Source: Kiritimatiellaeota bacterium B1221 (GTDB lineage: Bacteria > Verrucomicrobiota > Kiritimatiellia > SS1-B-03-39 > UBA6053). Taken from it: a stretch of 64,000 nucleotides of DNA. Under the pieces are notes generated by a model, which was given only the letters and a program-made list of their open reading frames with translations, did no database searches and was not told where the DNA came from. This document shows, one piece after another, positions 63,434-64,000 of this stretch. Each line of letters starts with the position of its first letter. Position 1 is the first letter of the stretch. Both the position numbers and the translations under genes were made by a program. The stretch spans positions 62,001 to 126,000 of the forward strand of contig JARHXX010000005.1 of the NCBI GenBank assembly GCA_029269125.1. The letters run 5' to 3'.

Positions 63434-63985
63434 ATGAAATATTTTATACTCTCTCTGCTCTCCATGTGTGTGACTTCGCTGATGTTCTCCGAAGATAAAA
63501 ATGTGCATGATTTTACGGTGAAGGATATTTATGGTAAGGAAGTGCAGCTTTCCGATTATGAAGGGAAAGTACTGGTGATCGTGAATACGGCTTCCAAATG
63601 CGGGCATACCAAGCAGTATGCGGACCTGGTAAAGCTTCAGCAGGAATATGCGGAAAAAGGGGTGGTGGTTTTAGGATTTCCGGCCAATAATTTCGGGAAA
63701 CAGGAACCGGGAACCAATGAAGAGATCCTGGAGTTTTGTTCCTCCAACTTTGGCGTGGATTTCCCCATGTTTTCCAAAGTCTCAGTGAAAGGAGAGGACA
63801 AAGTCCCCCTGTTTCAGTACCTGACGGCTGCCGCAAATCCGGAATTTACGGGGGATATTAAATGTAACTTTGAAAAATTTGTGGTCGATGGCGAGGGGGT
63901 GCTCCGTCACCGTTTTCGTTCAGGGTCCAAAGTGACGGACCTGAAGTTTCAAAATGCGCTGAATGAACTGCTTGCGACGGAGTGA
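63434..63985 (+). CDS. Glutathione peroxidase-like protein (periplasmic)
   Basis: 183-aa thioredoxin-fold peroxidase. A signal peptide (MKYFILSLLSMCVTSLMFS) suggests export. The peroxidatic Cys56 lies in VNTASKCGHTKQY, Gln90 in FPANNFGKQEPGT, and a likely resolving Cys102 in FCSSNFGVDFP. The usual WNF triad partner Trp is replaced by Cys144 (KCNFEKFVVD), while Asn145 remains. The frame is open from 63398, but the ATG at 63434 begins the signal peptide and follows AAGGA. It lies 103 bp after the acyltransferase and may be separate from that operon. Confidence 0.88.
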   Translation: MKYFILSLLSMCVTSLMFSEDKNVHDFTVKDIYGKEVQLSDYEGKVLVIVNTASKCGHTKQYADLVKLQQEYAEKGVVVLGFPANNFGKQEPGTNEEILEFCSSNFGVDFPMFSKVSVKGEDKVPLFQYLTAAANPEFTGDIKCNFEKFVVDGEGVLRHRFRSGSKVTDLKFQNALNELLATE

Positions 63986-64000
63986 TACAGATTTAAATAA

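Overview
The window reads as a chromosomal segment of a Gram-negative member of the Verrucomicrobiota, most likely class Opitutae (order Opitutales or Puniceicoccales). Four things point there. Two exported proteins end in PEP-CTERM sorting tails. There are very large GspK/PilX-like proteins of the kind called 'Verru_Chthon cassette' proteins in this phylum, together with type IV prepilins. A lipid A-type acyltransferase implies a diderm envelope. A DksA-like protein carries a histone H1-like Lys/Ala tail and has lost its zinc site. This assignment comes from gene content only; no rRNA gene is present. Nearly all of the window is ordinary dense coding sequence. I see no phage, transposase, CRISPR array, complete tRNA or rRNA.

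Layout. 0-4.5 kb (minus strand): rpsP-khpA-trmD, then a tightly overlapped dksA-like/lspA/miaA/radC chain. 4.6-7.0 kb (plus): aldo/keto reductase, DUF493 protein and endonuclease/exonuclease/phosphatase protein in one operon. 7.1-8.2 kb: a PEP-CTERM protein facing a small exported DUF5329 protein. 8.4-14.2 kb (minus): the pyruvate dehydrogenase operon aceE-aceF-lpdA with a clear terminator. 14.5-24.2 kb (plus): two tandem paralogous giant GspK-like proteins of about 1,570 residues. 24.3-33.9 kb: tyrS, a SWIM/SNF2 helicase, carA with a ChbG-type deacetylase, an AsmA-like membrane protein and an unusually short glutamyl-tRNA reductase homologue. 34.1-38.0 kb (plus): two prepilins and an 829-residue PilX-like protein. 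38.1-44.4 kb: rsfS, sucA-sucB and an SDR/DUF2867 protein. 44.6-46.8 kb: feoA-feoB. 47.0-49.5 kb: a GH4 glycosidase divergent from an AraC-family regulator. 49.5-55.5 kb: a decayed small gene, an M16 protease, a two-domain PPK2 kinase, and a membrane protein with LemA. 55.6-57.4 kb: a second PEP-CTERM protein, an EVE-domain protein and a remnant of a signal peptidase I gene. 57.5-64 kb (plus): ilvE-mcsA-mcsB-clpC-lpxL-like with overlapping or nearly touching genes, then a glutathione peroxidase.

How genes fit together. aceEF-lpdA and sucAB supply the two central 2-oxoacid dehydrogenases; only one lpd gene is here, so it may serve both. McsA, McsB and ClpC form the arginine-phosphorylation protein quality-control branch, without ctsR. 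The giant GspK-like pair and the prepilin/PilX operon probably contribute to one surface or pseudopilus apparatus. EF-hand-like Asp-rich loops recur in all three large proteins, which suggests calcium-dependent folding. The most unusual items are this pilin-like set, the short GluTR with His replaced by Tyr, the H1-tailed DksA-like and GH4 proteins, the GPx with its catalytic Trp replaced by Cys, and two pseudogene remnants.
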